A stretch of DNA of 64,000 bases from Thermoplasmata archaeon (GCA_021817255.1 JAKAVO010000005.1:1-64000), one strand, 5' to 3'. Positions 1-9,517 are shown, counted from the first letter of the stretch. Made by a program: numbers and translations. Notes: a model not told the origin generated them from the letters alone.

Positions 1-164
1 ACAAAAAATGAGAGTTCTACAACAAACATTACAGGGTTCTCAATCAGCCTGAGAGGGCTCAGCCGAATAATAGAATCGTATATTACGTATTTTTTGCTTA
101 CAACTTCAGCCCGATCAACTGCCTTCATCTTGGCATCATCTCTAACTTTAGGCTTAAAGGCCAT
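1..164 (-). CDS. kdpB: Potassium-transporting ATPase B subunit, N-terminal fragment
   Basis: KdpB is the P-type ATPase subunit that powers the KdpFABC high-affinity K+ pump in the cytoplasmic membrane. Only the first 54 or so codons lie in the window and the gene runs off the left edge. The visible protein begins MAFKPKVRDDAK and contains RLIENPVMFVVEL, which matches the conserved 'NPVMF' start of the first KdpB membrane segment. Its ATG at 164 overlaps the kdpA stop by 11 bp, the usual kdpA-kdpB translational coupling. The catalytic DKTG motif is outside the window, so the call rests on this N-terminus and on kdpA next to it. Confidence 0.88.
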   Translation of the reverse strand, partial: MAFKPKVRDDAKMKAVDRAEVVSKKYVIYDSIIRLSPLRLIENPVMFVVELSFF

Positions 165-1815
165 TTGCCATCCCCTCCAGGTGCATTAAAATTGGGCCAA
201 CAGCAAAGAATGGAAAGAATGTCAGCACAACAAGGATTAATATGCTCATGATCAGAATAACAGGGAATATGAGATCATCAGTTCTAAGGGCGACGTCGTC
301 ACTTCTTTTCCGCTCCTGCATTCTGCCTGCTATGGCAAGCATAATAACTATGGGAATAAAACGCCCGCTCCACATTACTATTGCTGTTGAAACGTTGAAA
401 AACACAGTATTTCCTTGTGTTCCCAGAAAGTCAGAGCCATTATTTGCTGCTGCAGACGTAAACTCATAGAAAATCTCGGTAAATCCCACTGGGCCATTGC
501 CCAGGCCAATCGCGTGAACAGCTCCTGTAGCATATGCGACTACGGTTGGGACAAGTATGATTATTGGATGGGCTAAAAATGCCAGTACTGCTAACTTAAC
601 GTCTGCCGCATTTATCTTGGCCCCAAGGTATTCAGGCGTTCTCCCGGCCATGAGCCCCACGATAAAAACGGTTATCAAAACATACATCAGCATATACATG
701 GCTCCAACCCCTATTCCACCAGGGGTTGCCTGGATAGACATTCCCATGAAAGCTGCCAGAATTACCAATGGGTGCATGGCAGCCAGGGATGTGTTCACAG
801 ATCCTGTGGTGAATGCAGTTGTTGTGACTGTCCAAAAGACAGTTGAGAATCCACCAAATCTTGCCTCCATACCAGCACCCAGCACTGTAAGTGGAACCAA
901 TGCAACTGCAAAATCTATGGCATAAAGCCCGTAAGATGCCAGGAATAGTGTTCTTCCTTCCTTCTTTTTTCTAATCATTCTTCCAAAGAGGAAGAGCATT
1001 GCTGTTGGAAGTATCATCATAGCCCCAAGTTCGAAGTAATTGGAAAGTGGGCTTGGATTCTGAAATGGATAGGCTGAATTTGAACCAAAATATCCCCCGC
1101 CATTTGTTCCCAATTGCATAATTGCAACAAGGGATGAGATCGGGCCAGTTTTGATTATTTCCATTCCACCGGATAGTGTTTTCACGAGATCATAACCACT
1201 TAAGGACTGGGGAATGCCTAAAGCAACAAAGATTAAGGCAGATATTAAACTCAAAGGTATCAAAACCCTTGTGATGCTCCTTACAAAATCAACATAGAAA
1301 TTTCCCAGGTATCCTTTATCCTGTGTTCTTCCAGAAAAACCTCTGAATATGGCAACTGCCACAGCCAACCCTGATGCAGCTGATGTGAACTGGAGAAATT
1401 GAATCCCAACCATCTGGCTCAGATATGACAGGGAAGAGCCTCCTCCATAATGCTGAAGGTTTGTGTTAGATGCGATGGACATTGCAGTATTCAAGGCCAA
1501 AGACCAGCTAAGATCCGGGAATTTCATTGGATTAAGTGGAAGAAATCCCTGAAATAAAAGTACAAGAAAAGAAATTATTGTGCCAAAAATAGTGAAAATA
1601 AAGAGGCTTTTAAAGTACTCCTTCCATTTCATCCCCTTTTCCTTGTCGATGCCCAATAAATAATAAATAAAATTGTCGATTGGGTCAAAAATCTTGTCGA
1701 GAACACTATTGCGGCTTTCATAAACGGTCTGTAAATATTTAGCCAGTTCAATTGAGAGGACTATTATTATTGCCCAGACCAGTGCAATAATAAGAAAATA
1801 AAGTGGCCCGATCAT
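154..1815 (-). CDS. kdpA: Potassium-transporting ATPase A subunit (K+ channel-like subunit)
   Basis: KdpA is the K+-binding, channel-like subunit of the Kdp pump. The 553-residue protein has the normal family length and about ten hydrophobic segments. All four pore-loop regions can be seen: NTNLQHYGG near residue 120, LGTNGGGYFGSNSAYPFQNP near 240-260, TTTAFTTGSVNTSLAAMHP near 330 and SAAANNGSDFLG near 460. A GAGGGG Shine-Dalgarno site lies just before the ATG at 1815. No kdpF-like short ORF was seen in the 216 bp upstream. In other organisms kdp is induced by K+ limitation; no regulator is visible here unless the adjacent Lrp-like protein plays that part. Confidence 0.96.
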   Translation of the reverse strand: MIGPLYFLIIALVWAIIIVLSIELAKYLQTVYESRNSVLDKIFDPIDNFIYYLLGIDKEKGMKWKEYFKSLFIFTIFGTIISFLVLLFQGFLPLNPMKFPDLSWSLALNTAMSIASNTNLQHYGGGSSLSYLSQMVGIQFLQFTSAASGLAVAVAIFRGFSGRTQDKGYLGNFYVDFVRSITRVLIPLSLISALIFVALGIPQSLSGYDLVKTLSGGMEIIKTGPISSLVAIMQLGTNGGGYFGSNSAYPFQNPSPLSNYFELGAMMILPTAMLFLFGRMIRKKKEGRTLFLASYGLYAIDFAVALVPLTVLGAGMEARFGGFSTVFWTVTTTAFTTGSVNTSLAAMHPLVILAAFMGMSIQATPGGIGVGAMYMLMYVLITVFIVGLMAGRTPEYLGAKINAADVKLAVLAFLAHPIIILVPTVVAYATGAVHAIGLGNGPVGFTEIFYEFTSAAANNGSDFLGTQGNTVFFNVSTAIVMWSGRFIPIVIMLAIAGRMQERKRSDDVALRTDDLIFPVILIMSILILVVLTFFPFFAVGPILMHLEGMANGL

Positions 1816-2031
1816 GATGGTTTCCCCTCATTTATTTCAAAGAAAAACAACCCTGAGCCTTTCCTGGTTGTAATTCGAAAAGTGTCATTTAAAATGTATG
1901 ACGCTTTTGAACCTAAAACAGTTCCCATTGACATTATCTTATTTAAATATCTTACGAAACAATTAAATTCTATAACTTTCAAAATATCACCTTCATATTT
2001 ATACCATTCACGAAAAGAGTTTAATTAAAAA

Positions 2032-2352
2032 CTAGTTTCCACTGTTTCTATTTTCTGGAGAGATATGTTCTGCCCTTGGACCCTTGGCCACTTTCAGGAC
2101 TATAGAACTTACAACACTCTTAACACCGGGAATTTTCATTATTTTGTTTTTAAGTGTATCCCTGAACTCTTCTATGCTTTTCGAGATAACCATAGTCGCG
2201 ATGTCAAATTCGCCAGTTACCTCATATGCCTCTTCAACAGAATTAATTTTGCAGAGGTCCCTCATTACATCTTCCAGTCGTGTCGTGTCTACAAATATAT
2301 CGACTATAGCTGTGACTTGTTTTTCATTATCTAAATCTTCCCCAACACTCAT
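2032..2352 (-). CDS. Stand-alone Lrp/AsnC ligand-binding (RAM) domain protein
   Basis: The 106-residue protein matches the C-terminal effector-binding (RAM) half of Lrp/AsnC regulators and has no helix-turn-helix. It shows the beta-alpha-beta-beta-alpha-beta order, with AIVDIFVD, LCKINSVEEAYEVTGEFDIATMV, IEEFRDTLKNKIMKIPGV and a final VSSIVLKVAKG strand. Such stand-alone RAM proteins usually bind amino acids and form dimers or octamers, sometimes together with full-length Lrp proteins. A GGAAGG Shine-Dalgarno site lies just before the ATG. A role in controlling the neighbouring kdp genes is possible but is not shown by the sequence. Confidence 0.85.
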   Translation of the reverse strand: MSVGEDLDNEKQVTAIVDIFVDTTRLEDVMRDLCKINSVEEAYEVTGEFDIATMVISKSIEEFRDTLKNKIMKIPGVKSVVSSIVLKVAKGPRAEHISPENRNSGN

Positions 2353-2932
2353 CGCTTTCCTTCCCAGTCATTAAATTTGAATATAAATATCTTTGTTGGT
2401 ATTATCTTTAGTATAGGATAATATATACAATTACTGGTTCTAAACGAGATAATATAAATATCAGACGACATATAGCAATTATAAACATTCCGATTAGCAC
2501 CAACGAATGTAACTGAGTTTTTGTAATGGCAATTTTGAGATCAGGCATTTTATCTTTGCTTATTTCCCGAAATAAACTGATTTGTTTTATGAATCTGCTA
2601 TTTACTGACTTCACAAAAAGTATATCAATTTATAAAATAGCAATGTTATATCAAAGGCATTGCAAAATACTATCTCAGTGAAAAGCATGAAGGATGTTAG
2701 AAGTATGGCCATAATCCTGTGAAATGGAAAAGATCCAGTCAAGAATCTGAGTTGTCGGCTATTCCAGTTCTCATTGACTCTCCATAAAGATCTGCCTGAT
2801 TCATAACGTTGTTTGAAATGGAGTGTTATGGATGGCTCTCTGGCATTAATCCTGTTAGCCTATGCCGATTTGCAAAGCACTTTTCACGGCTTCGCTTCAT
2901 TTTATCATTGATCTTTTCAGCTCACAGTTTAA
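2353..2932. other. 580-bp gene-poor spacer, possibly with decayed coding sequence
   Basis: No intact gene is supported here. The left part is very AT-rich and carries the promoter side of the Lrp-like gene. From about 2640 to 2930 the composition looks more like coding DNA but every frame is broken by stops. A short plus-strand stretch near 2656 reads IKGIAKYYLSEKHEG, and broken pieces follow it. This could be a relic of a mobile element, but I cannot name the family. Confidence 0.4.
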
Positions 2933-5686
2933 TCAGTTCTTACTGTATTTTATTGCCATTGAATAACCAAGCACTACAAGTATGCCCAAGAATGCGAATA
3001 ACGCGTATAGCTCAATGCGTGATATCCCCGCACTTTCTTCTCTAAAATTAACTTCATAGGATTTTGGTTCACCGTTCACTTTTAGCAAAATGCTTTGATT
3101 TGATGTTTTATATCCAGTCACGTTGCAAATGCTGTACAGATATGTACCGTTTGTTTTGGTAAAATAGATTGTTGAACCTGTTGAGCTGTATATTTTTCCA
3201 CCTACGCTTATATTCCACAATGTGCCTGGGGATAACCCATTTTCTATGACTGTTACTGCATATTCAACTTCAGAGAATGCAATTGATTTTGAGACTGAAT
3301 TTCCATTCACTGTAAAAGATCCTGGAGATCCTGCAAATGTCTTATCTGTTGTTGCAATTGTGTATGCATAAGATCCATTGGCCAGGGAGAGTGTTATGGC
3401 AGAAGTCGTGGACGAGAAAGACTTGCCATTTGTCATATTCACATACCACATAGTTCCTGGGGAGAGGTTGGTTTCTGTGAGTATTGCTTTATAAGTGACC
3501 CTGGAGAAAGCAAATGATATTGGAACTCCGGCACCCTTTACGGCAAATTGGGTTGAACGTGGTGAGGGTTCATAAGTCTTATTTCCTGTTGATATTGTAT
3601 ACGCATAAGATCCATTGGCCAGAGAATATGAAAAATATGGCCCTGTTATTGGCCCTGAATCCATTCCGTTGCTGAGATTAACATACCAAATTAATCCTGA
3701 TGGAGGGCTGGATGGTGTGAATGTTGCCTTATAAGTGACTGCGGAGAACACAATTGATATGGGAACTGGAGTTCCATTCACTGTAAAAGATCCTGAAGGC
3801 GGTGAAGATTCATAAATTTTATTTACACCTATTTCGTACCCATAGGATCCATTTAATAACTGGAATGCATAAGATAATCCGGATATTGGGCCTGAATCCA
3901 TTATTTCGGTTCCATAGGTTAAATTAACATACCACGCAAATTTTGATGGAATTTTGGATTCAGTGAACTTCACCGTGTATGTCTTCTTAAATACTACTGT
4001 GTAGCTCGCATTTTTATTGATAATCGATATGAATGTACTTGTATTAAAATATCCAGTTGCACTGAAACTTATCAGATAATCCCCAGGTGAAAGGTTTAGT
4101 TTTATGTAGGAGGAGTTAACTGGATAAACCTTGCTGTACAAACTCACCTGCCATTCATAATTCTGTGGCAATCCTTTCTCATATATTGATATCTCGTAGC
4201 TGTCTGAGGAATTATAAGTTATTCCACGGGAGAATAGGGGAGACCAGTATATGGTAAATATTGTTGAAGTTGCCATATCAATAGAGCTGGCTGCATTAAA
4301 CGTGTAAAACAATGATCTGTTGTTTTCTGCAACCAGTACATTTGTTTTAGGGTTAGAGGTCTTGTTCATTTCATTCTGAAGCCATTTGATTGAAGTTGTC
4401 AGCACTGAGTTGTTGTAATAATTAAAGTATAGCCCGTATACATCTCCTGACTTGTTCGTATAACCTCCTGACTGAAGGCCTGAAGCCAGATGATGAAATG
4501 TTAGAACTTCCTGATTGCCCATAGTTTCTACATCATTGACATAGTTTGACGAAGCAATCTGTTTTAATCCAGATATTTTGTTAGTACGCAGGTTATAGAA
4601 AAAATAATAGCTGATGTATTTGCCATTATTGCTTCCATTGAGAAGAATGTTTTGATAAAAAGAAATCAGATCTGTTCCATTGCTTTCCTGTGTTATGAAG
4701 AACGGCAGGTTATTGTCTGTGTGTGCCCCTTTGTAAAATGTTTTATAAACCAGCTTAAAAGTGTTCGTTGCCCAGTTGTAATCCCCAATGGTAATTTTTC
4801 CACAGGTGGTTGACATCTGAAAACCAGAATATTCTGAAATTGCATTGTTATTATTAATGTCTCCAATTCCCAATCCCCCAATATTATATGCATAGAATTT
4901 CTTGCTGTATATATTCCAGATATAAATCCCATTGGAGACTGTGATATTTGTAGTGGAAGAAGAACTGAACTCAATGAGGTATGTCCCATTGCTGACACTA
5001 AAAGGATAGATATTATACCAGCTATTCCCTCCCTTGCCACCCTTTCCAAGCATAGCCTTGTTTATGCTTAATGTTGTATTTGCATTCGCATATTCATTAT
5101 TCGCAGTATTGTATATTTGAATATAGATGTAATTCTTGATCAGTCCATAAGATGTGATCTCAGATATTGTGCCATTGGGAAATTGTGTATAATATATATT
5201 CTGTCTTGTTGCATAAAAGTAAGTTATGCCGGCATTAGAATTTCTAACAGGAGGTATGATATAATTTTGCCATTTACTTGCCAATACTCTTAATGAATGT
5301 GTTGAAAGCTGGTAAAATACAAGATAATTGCTCTCATTCTGGTAAATGAAACCTTCACTCCCATTGATACACCCCAGTATAGGTTGGTTTGGCATCCCTC
5401 GCCCATAGTCATTCTTCCCCATTTGCCATGGGTTGAAATGAGGCAACGTATAATTTGCATAACTGGTGGGCACTGTGTATTTTTTCATTCCGCCCGACAT
5501 ATTTTCTGCTGTAATAGCAGAATTGCCCCCCAAAATGGATGCTCTTCTATCTGAAATGTGGTGAACAGTGGAATTGCCTGAGTGGGCAAGAGTTAAACCT
5601 CCGGCTGAAAAAAGGAAAAAAATAGACGATACTAAAATAATATTTTTCATTATAGTGCTATTTCTTCGTTCTTTGTGGCTTTTCAT
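2933..5686 (-). CDS. Large secreted surface protein with about five C-terminal Ig-like repeats and a membrane anchor
   Basis: The predicted 917-residue protein has an N-terminal signal segment (KNIILVSSIFFLFSAGG), a long extracellular region rich in N-x-S/T sequons, and a C-terminal membrane span (YALFAFLGILVVLGYS) followed by YSKN. The first half, to about residue 520, looks like a bespoke beta-rich domain. After it come about five modules of roughly 80-90 residues, each built around a W-Y-V-N type strand, a NGSY-Y-Y turn and a closing FTVNG/FAVKG strand. Such modules are common in thermopsin-like and S-layer-associated proteins of Thermoplasmatales. I chose the ATG at 5686 over the one at 5704 because AAGGAGAT lies 6 nt before it. 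The ligand or function is unknown; a surface-layer or adhesion role is inference. Confidence 0.8.
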   Translation of the reverse strand: MKSHKERRNSTIMKNIILVSSIFFLFSAGGLTLAHSGNSTVHHISDRRASILGGNSAITAENMSGGMKKYTVPTSYANYTLPHFNPWQMGKNDYGRGMPNQPILGCINGSEGFIYQNESNYLVFYQLSTHSLRVLASKWQNYIIPPVRNSNAGITYFYATRQNIYYTQFPNGTISEITSYGLIKNYIYIQIYNTANNEYANANTTLSINKAMLGKGGKGGNSWYNIYPFSVSNGTYLIEFSSSSTTNITVSNGIYIWNIYSKKFYAYNIGGLGIGDINNNNAISEYSGFQMSTTCGKITIGDYNWATNTFKLVYKTFYKGAHTDNNLPFFITQESNGTDLISFYQNILLNGSNNGKYISYYFFYNLRTNKISGLKQIASSNYVNDVETMGNQEVLTFHHLASGLQSGGYTNKSGDVYGLYFNYYNNSVLTTSIKWLQNEMNKTSNPKTNVLVAENNRSLFYTFNAASSIDMATSTIFTIYWSPLFSRGITYNSSDSYEISIYEKGLPQNYEWQVSLYSKVYPVNSSYIKLNLSPGDYLISFSATGYFNTSTFISIINKNASYTVVFKKTYTVKFTESKIPSKFAWYVNLTYGTEIMDSGPISGLSYAFQLLNGSYGYEIGVNKIYESSPPSGSFTVNGTPVPISIVFSAVTYKATFTPSSPPSGLIWYVNLSNGMDSGPITGPYFSYSLANGSYAYTISTGNKTYEPSPRSTQFAVKGAGVPISFAFSRVTYKAILTETNLSPGTMWYVNMTNGKSFSSTTSAITLSLANGSYAYTIATTDKTFAGSPGSFTVNGNSVSKSIAFSEVEYAVTVIENGLSPGTLWNISVGGKIYSSTGSTIYFTKTNGTYLYSICNVTGYKTSNQSILLKVNGEPKSYEVNFREESAGISRIELYALFAFLGILVVLGYSMAIKYSKN

Positions 5687-5692
5687 TTTCGG

Positions 5693-5700
5693 ATCTCCTT
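5693..5700 (-). promoter_or_regulatory. Strong Shine-Dalgarno site of the repeat surface protein
   Basis: AAGGAGAT on the minus strand ends 6 nt before the ATG at 5686. It decides the start and makes the in-frame ATG at 5704 unlikely as the main initiator. Confidence 0.7.
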
Positions 5701-5704
5701 GCAT

Positions 5705-6099
5705 TAGGCCGATTACTATTCATATGGTACATTAAATTAGTTATTAACTTTTTTAAAAATGCTTAAAGGCTCAAATATATGAAATCATCCGGCACTACCC
5801 TTAATTTGAATTTTTCCATATGCCCCGGTTTAGGAACGGATCTTCACATTAGAGCTATTTAGTTATTTTATTAGAATATCCTTGTTTTCCCATTTCAATA
5901 CTGGCAATTGATCGTTTTTTATTTGATTGTTGATCAAAGTCCTTTAATTTGTTTACAAAACTTAGAGATTATTCTGCCTTCATGAGAGTTGAAAGTTTGG
6001 TATCCTGAACTTTCCTTAGTCGATTGTGTTAAATCACACAATATTATTGCCAGCCTTCAGGGATATATGCTGATACTTACAGCATTTCTTTGTTTGCGT
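5705..6099. other. 395-bp AT-rich spacer
   Basis: This stretch holds the upstream region of the surface protein gene, including TGTACCATA and the TATA-like TAATTTAATG on the minus strand near 5726-5745. The rest is AT-rich, and I see no supported gene or structured RNA. Confidence 0.4.
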
Positions 6100-6616
6100 T
6101 TAGTTTTTCTTTCGTATAATGAACTTGCAGGCTCCATTTCCATTTATTTTTTTATGGACAGAATCTACATCAGCATCCTGAAGAGCGCCAAACATCTGGC
6201 TTTCAAGAGAACACGCCTTTCCATTCTTCATAGCTATCTTGAGAATGGGGCAATTCAATTCGAGAAGTTCTGATATCGAATCATCTATTTTCCTGATTTC
6301 TGGGAAATAATTGTCTACCTTTCTGAGTGTGGCAAGTTTCAATAATCTGTCCTCTTCTTTCACTTCCCTGAGTTTTTCCCTGTAATCAGATAGTACGGTT
6401 TTTTTGGCGTTTCTCGAGAAAAGAGTTCAAGAGATTTTCATTTCCTGTTTCCATTAAATATTCAAGCAGGGACTGCAAAAGCTGGCTGTCTGAGTTTATA
6501 AGCTGATCCCCGGAACTTTCCACCAATTTGTACCTGTTCAAAGGCCTTCCCACTTTTCCCCTTCCAATGCTTCGTTCAACTAATCCAGCGTGTTCTAGCA
6601 CCTCAACATGAAGCAT
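6100..6616 (-). pseudogene. Broken SufR/DeoR-like (COG2345-type) winged-helix regulator
   Basis: Two minus-strand frames together resemble one regulator. The first (6386-6616) starts inside a winged-helix domain with VLEHAGLVERSIGRGKVGRP, the recognition helix and wing. The second (to 6100) carries the C-terminal region with LNCPILKIA, GKACSLESQMF and GNGACKFIIRKK. The spaced cysteines there are typical of SufR-like FeS or metal sensors. The frames would join as one ORF if the A7 run (T7 on the plus strand, 6399-6405) had one more A. The N-terminal helices of the DNA-binding domain are also missing, and no frame upstream supplies them. I therefore call it a pseudogene; a sequencing error at the A run is possible but would not restore the N-terminus. 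Confidence 0.65.
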
Positions 6617-6701
6617 GCAATTATGTAAACAAACTTATATTCTCCAAATTATGCTTATTTCAGCTGCAAAAGAGAGTCTGGTTCTAAGAATTAACTTTGA
6701 A

Positions 6702-6998
6702 TCATATGAATTGGAGCCACAGCATTATAGGATCATCTTCCCCTTCCAGTTCTGTCTCAGTTTCCCCAAAGGAACTGATGGTCTTGAAGGAGAGAAAATA
6801 TATCTTGCCTTCCTCTTTAATGCCTTTCATAATGTGTTCAACGGGTTGCCCATTTGGCAAATGTGCCTGAGCTTCTGGAAGTTCCGGGTAAAACACAAGT
6901 TCTATTTTATCGCCTTCTTTTTCCTGCAGGTGGTAAGATCTATTTTGTATGATGAAATCCTTGAGCTTTTCCTCCTCGACCCACGGCTTGTCTATCAT
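6702..6998 (-). CDS. Small protein of unknown function
   Basis: I do not recognise this 98-residue protein. It is soluble, acidic in its C-terminal half (ETELEGEDD), and has alternating strand-like segments (KIELVFYPE, KIYFLSFKTI). A TATA-like TTTTAAAAG lies about 25 nt before the ATG, as expected for a leaderless message, which supports it as a real gene. It precedes the broken regulator on the same strand. Confidence 0.5.
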   Translation of the reverse strand: MIDKPWVEEEKLKDFIIQNRSYHLQEKEGDKIELVFYPELPEAQAHLPNGQPVEHIMKGIKEEGKIYFLSFKTISSFGETETELEGEDDPIMLWLQFI

Positions 6999-7120
6999 AA
7001 CTGCAGATTGTTTGATCTTTTAAAATGTTATTTAAAAATTTTATCATTCAATAATGCAAAACATTTCAGAAGAAAATTGTTGCCGATTCTGAAATAGAAA
7101 TTAAGAAATGCCAAGTCCTT

Positions 7121-8059
7121 CTACAGCAACGGGCCAACGAGCAGGGGCAACAATGATGTAATATCCCCATAAACATTAACAAATTTTGCATCTGGCTTTA
7201 CCTTTTTCCATGATATTGCTTCTTCAAGCTTTGCACCAGATAAAGAGCCATCATACTCCTGGGCCGTTGTAATGTATATTGCAGAATCAAGCCCACCCCT
7301 GAACTGGTTCCACCAAATGGTATGGTGCTTTGAAATGCCTCCTCCAATCATGAGGGCCCCTGTTTTCTTTGCATCGAAGATAATGTCGGAAAGGTCGTGT
7401 TCATCCTGAAGAACATCAACGACAAAATCTGAATTCATTTCCTTGAAAGACCAAAGCTGTGAGCCAAAGGAACCATCTGTTATCCCCGGGACAAAAATAG
7501 GGATGTGATTTTTTGCAGCATTGTAAAGAATGGAATCTTCATTTTTTATTTCCATCCCTATTCTTTCTATGAGTTTCCATGTTGTCCACTTTTTGCTTTC
7601 AGCATATAATTTTTCCAGTCTCTTCTGCATAAATTCTTCCATGATTTCCCCATAGCTTTCATCGGGAATGACCACGCTGCCAAGCCTGTTTATTCCAAGA
7701 TCCTTTAATTCCCTGTCATTGTAATCAAATGAACCACAGTAATAGTCTTTGAATGATCTTGCAATATCATGATCCAGTGTTCCACACGTTGTTATTATGA
7801 CATCAACCATCTTCCTCTTTACCATATCATTAATTATTCCTCTTGTGCCTGTAGAAATAATGTCTGCAGGAAAAGAGAGAAATGTTGTGTTTTCCTCTTC
7901 AACCATCTCCTTCAGTATTTCATAGGCTACGCCAATTTTAGAAGACGTAAACCCCCCTGATTCCAGGAATTGGCCAATCAGTTCTCCCAAAGTTGTGTTT
8001 TTTGATATTCTTTCATCCTTAACTGGAATGCTTAATAGTTTTTTCTTATCCGGCATCAT
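7121..8059 (-). CDS. dys: Deoxyhypusine synthase
   Basis: This NAD-dependent enzyme transfers the aminobutyl group of spermidine to a lysine of translation factor aIF5A, the first step of hypusine formation. The 312-residue protein has the family length. Visible motifs are DIISTGTRGIINDM near residue 65, TTCGTLDHDIAR, the GITDGSFGSQLW region, MIGGGISKHHTIWWNQ and AQEYDGSLSGA. The catalytic lysine should be Lys286 in SWKKVKPDAKFVNVYGD, by comparison with Lys329 of the human enzyme. It stands alone between divergent neighbours, and its presence implies a polyamine supply. Confidence 0.96.
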   Translation of the reverse strand: MMPDKKKLLSIPVKDERISKNTTLGELIGQFLESGGFTSSKIGVAYEILKEMVEEENTTFLSFPADIISTGTRGIINDMVKRKMVDVIITTCGTLDHDIARSFKDYYCGSFDYNDRELKDLGINRLGSVVIPDESYGEIMEEFMQKRLEKLYAESKKWTTWKLIERIGMEIKNEDSILYNAAKNHIPIFVPGITDGSFGSQLWSFKEMNSDFVVDVLQDEHDLSDIIFDAKKTGALMIGGGISKHHTIWWNQFRGGLDSAIYITTAQEYDGSLSGAKLEEAISWKKVKPDAKFVNVYGDITSLLPLLVGPLL

Positions 8060-8172
8060 GGTGAGTGATTGATTACTAATACAGGTATTTTACCTTTCTT
8101 TTCTCTGGAGCATAATGTAATGTTTTATTACTAAAATTTTAATACAGATGATCTTATCACAAAAATGGAATT

Positions 8173-9441
8173 ATGGATAAAATAATCAATAAAAATGAAA
8201 AAGGTATGATTGCAACTTTAATGCTTCTTTCTTTATTTGTGGATCAATGGAACGTTTTCGTAGTTCCTATGTCAAATTTCTTCATAAGAGATACATTCAT
8301 TAAGACAAGTCTGTTGTTTGGGCTTGCCAGTGGCGCCATAATTGGTGGTGCAGCTGTAGGCTCCCTTTTCGGTGGAGCGCTGTCAGACAGGATCGGGAGG
8401 AAAAAGATATTTATCATGAACATGGTTATATTCATTCTTGCCGACCTCGGTTCTGCAATATCTTCAACACCCGGCATGTTTATCATTTTCAGATTTATAG
8501 CAGGAATCGCAGTAGGTTCCGACCTGGCTAATTGCTATTGCTTTATTATGGATATAATAGGTACAGGAGACAGGGAAGTTACTGGAGCTAAAAATACGCT
8601 TATGGCAAGTTTTGCCATCGTCGTTATTAATTTAATGATACTCTTTTTCCTTCTTGGAAGAATAGATTACAGCAATGTTTGGAGGCTTGCAATGGGAATT
8701 TCAGCCATTCCGGCAGTCATTGCACTTGTAGCTTCAAGAAAACTGAAGGAAAGTTATCTATGGGGTAAATCCACAAAGAGAAGTGGTGGTTACTTTGGCT
8801 TTATTAAAAAATTGAGAGAAGATGACATCAGGTGGAGGGCGACAAGTTTCAGCTGGATCTCAGGCATAGTGAGTTCGGTTGAAGTGGGAACATTTGCATT
8901 CTTTATACCACTTTTGATATCCAACTTCAGAATTTCCAGCCTCCTGGATCAGAGATACCTGATTATCTTTATCTATTCATTTGGTTTGCCAGCTGGCTTC
9001 CTTGGGCCGAAGTTTCTTCCAAAAATTGGCCTGAGAAGCCTGAGCATTTATGGGTATGCGATCACATTGATCTCCCTCATTGGCTCCGGTATCTTCATTT
9101 TAACGGGATATTACCTCATAGTCCCGTTTTTCATGATATTATTTGTATGGGGAAACCACTGGAACAATCAACCTATACTTACATCACAATCCCTCATTTC
9201 TGATCCAGAGTACAGAGGCAGTGCTACAGGGTTCTCGAATTTTATAGCCGAGGTCCCCACATTTCTCTCAATTACCATTTTCCCCGTGCTTGCAAGCACC
9301 ATAGGGCCAGGCATTTCAACCATAATGTTGGCGATTGCCCCTGCAATAGGCCTTACTGTTTCCCTGATTATATTCAGGGAGGTATATGGATATGATAAGA
9401 ATACAAAGATTGCTGGAAATGTTCTCGGCGAAAATGCGTGA
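8173..9441 (+). CDS. Major facilitator superfamily transporter, sugar-porter/phosphate-symporter-like
   Basis: The 422-residue protein has twelve likely membrane segments and the MFS motif A GALSDRIGRKKIF after segment 2, followed by FRFIAGIAVGSDL in segment 4, the pattern of sugar porters and related symporters. WGKSTKRSGG marks the central cytoplasmic loop. The substrate cannot be read from the sequence. A TATA-like AAAATTTTAATA lies about 30 nt upstream. It is divergent from deoxyhypusine synthase. Confidence 0.85.
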   Translation: MDKIINKNEKGMIATLMLLSLFVDQWNVFVVPMSNFFIRDTFIKTSLLFGLASGAIIGGAAVGSLFGGALSDRIGRKKIFIMNMVIFILADLGSAISSTPGMFIIFRFIAGIAVGSDLANCYCFIMDIIGTGDREVTGAKNTLMASFAIVVINLMILFFLLGRIDYSNVWRLAMGISAIPAVIALVASRKLKESYLWGKSTKRSGGYFGFIKKLREDDIRWRATSFSWISGIVSSVEVGTFAFFIPLLISNFRISSLLDQRYLIIFIYSFGLPAGFLGPKFLPKIGLRSLSIYGYAITLISLIGSGIFILTGYYLIVPFFMILFVWGNHWNNQPILTSQSLISDPEYRGSATGFSNFIAEVPTFLSITIFPVLASTIGPGISTIMLAIAPAIGLTVSLIIFREVYGYDKNTKIAGNVLGENA

Positions 9442-9492
9442 AATCAGATGAAGTGAATTTTTTGCTAACTCCTTATTTCCACAAAATATTTA

Positions 9493-9498
9493 TTTAAA
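9493..9498 (+). promoter_or_regulatory. TATA box of the ABC exporter operon
   Basis: TTTAAA within ATTTATTTAAAT lies about 22 nt before the ATG at 9518. This spacing fits a leaderless archaeal message starting at 9518. A GTG at 9500 would be practically inside the promoter and is a poor start. Confidence 0.55.
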
Positions 9499-9517
9499 TG
9501 TGCGTGATAGGAAAACG

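Noticed and set aside
2408-2614. 68-codon minus-strand ORF with a hydrophobic stretch
   Set aside because: Very AT-rich, no start signal, no family likeness; probably chance.
2640-2932. Coding-like plus-strand pieces (YGHNPVK, IPVLIDSP) recalling DDE transposases
   Set aside because: Too many stops and too little similarity to name a family; mentioned only as possible decay.
5989-6273. 94-codon plus-strand ORF
   Set aside because: Mostly antisense to the broken regulator and without its own signals.
6615-7097. 160-codon plus-strand ORF
   Set aside because: It is antisense to the better-supported 6702-6998 gene, with biased residues typical of a shadow frame.
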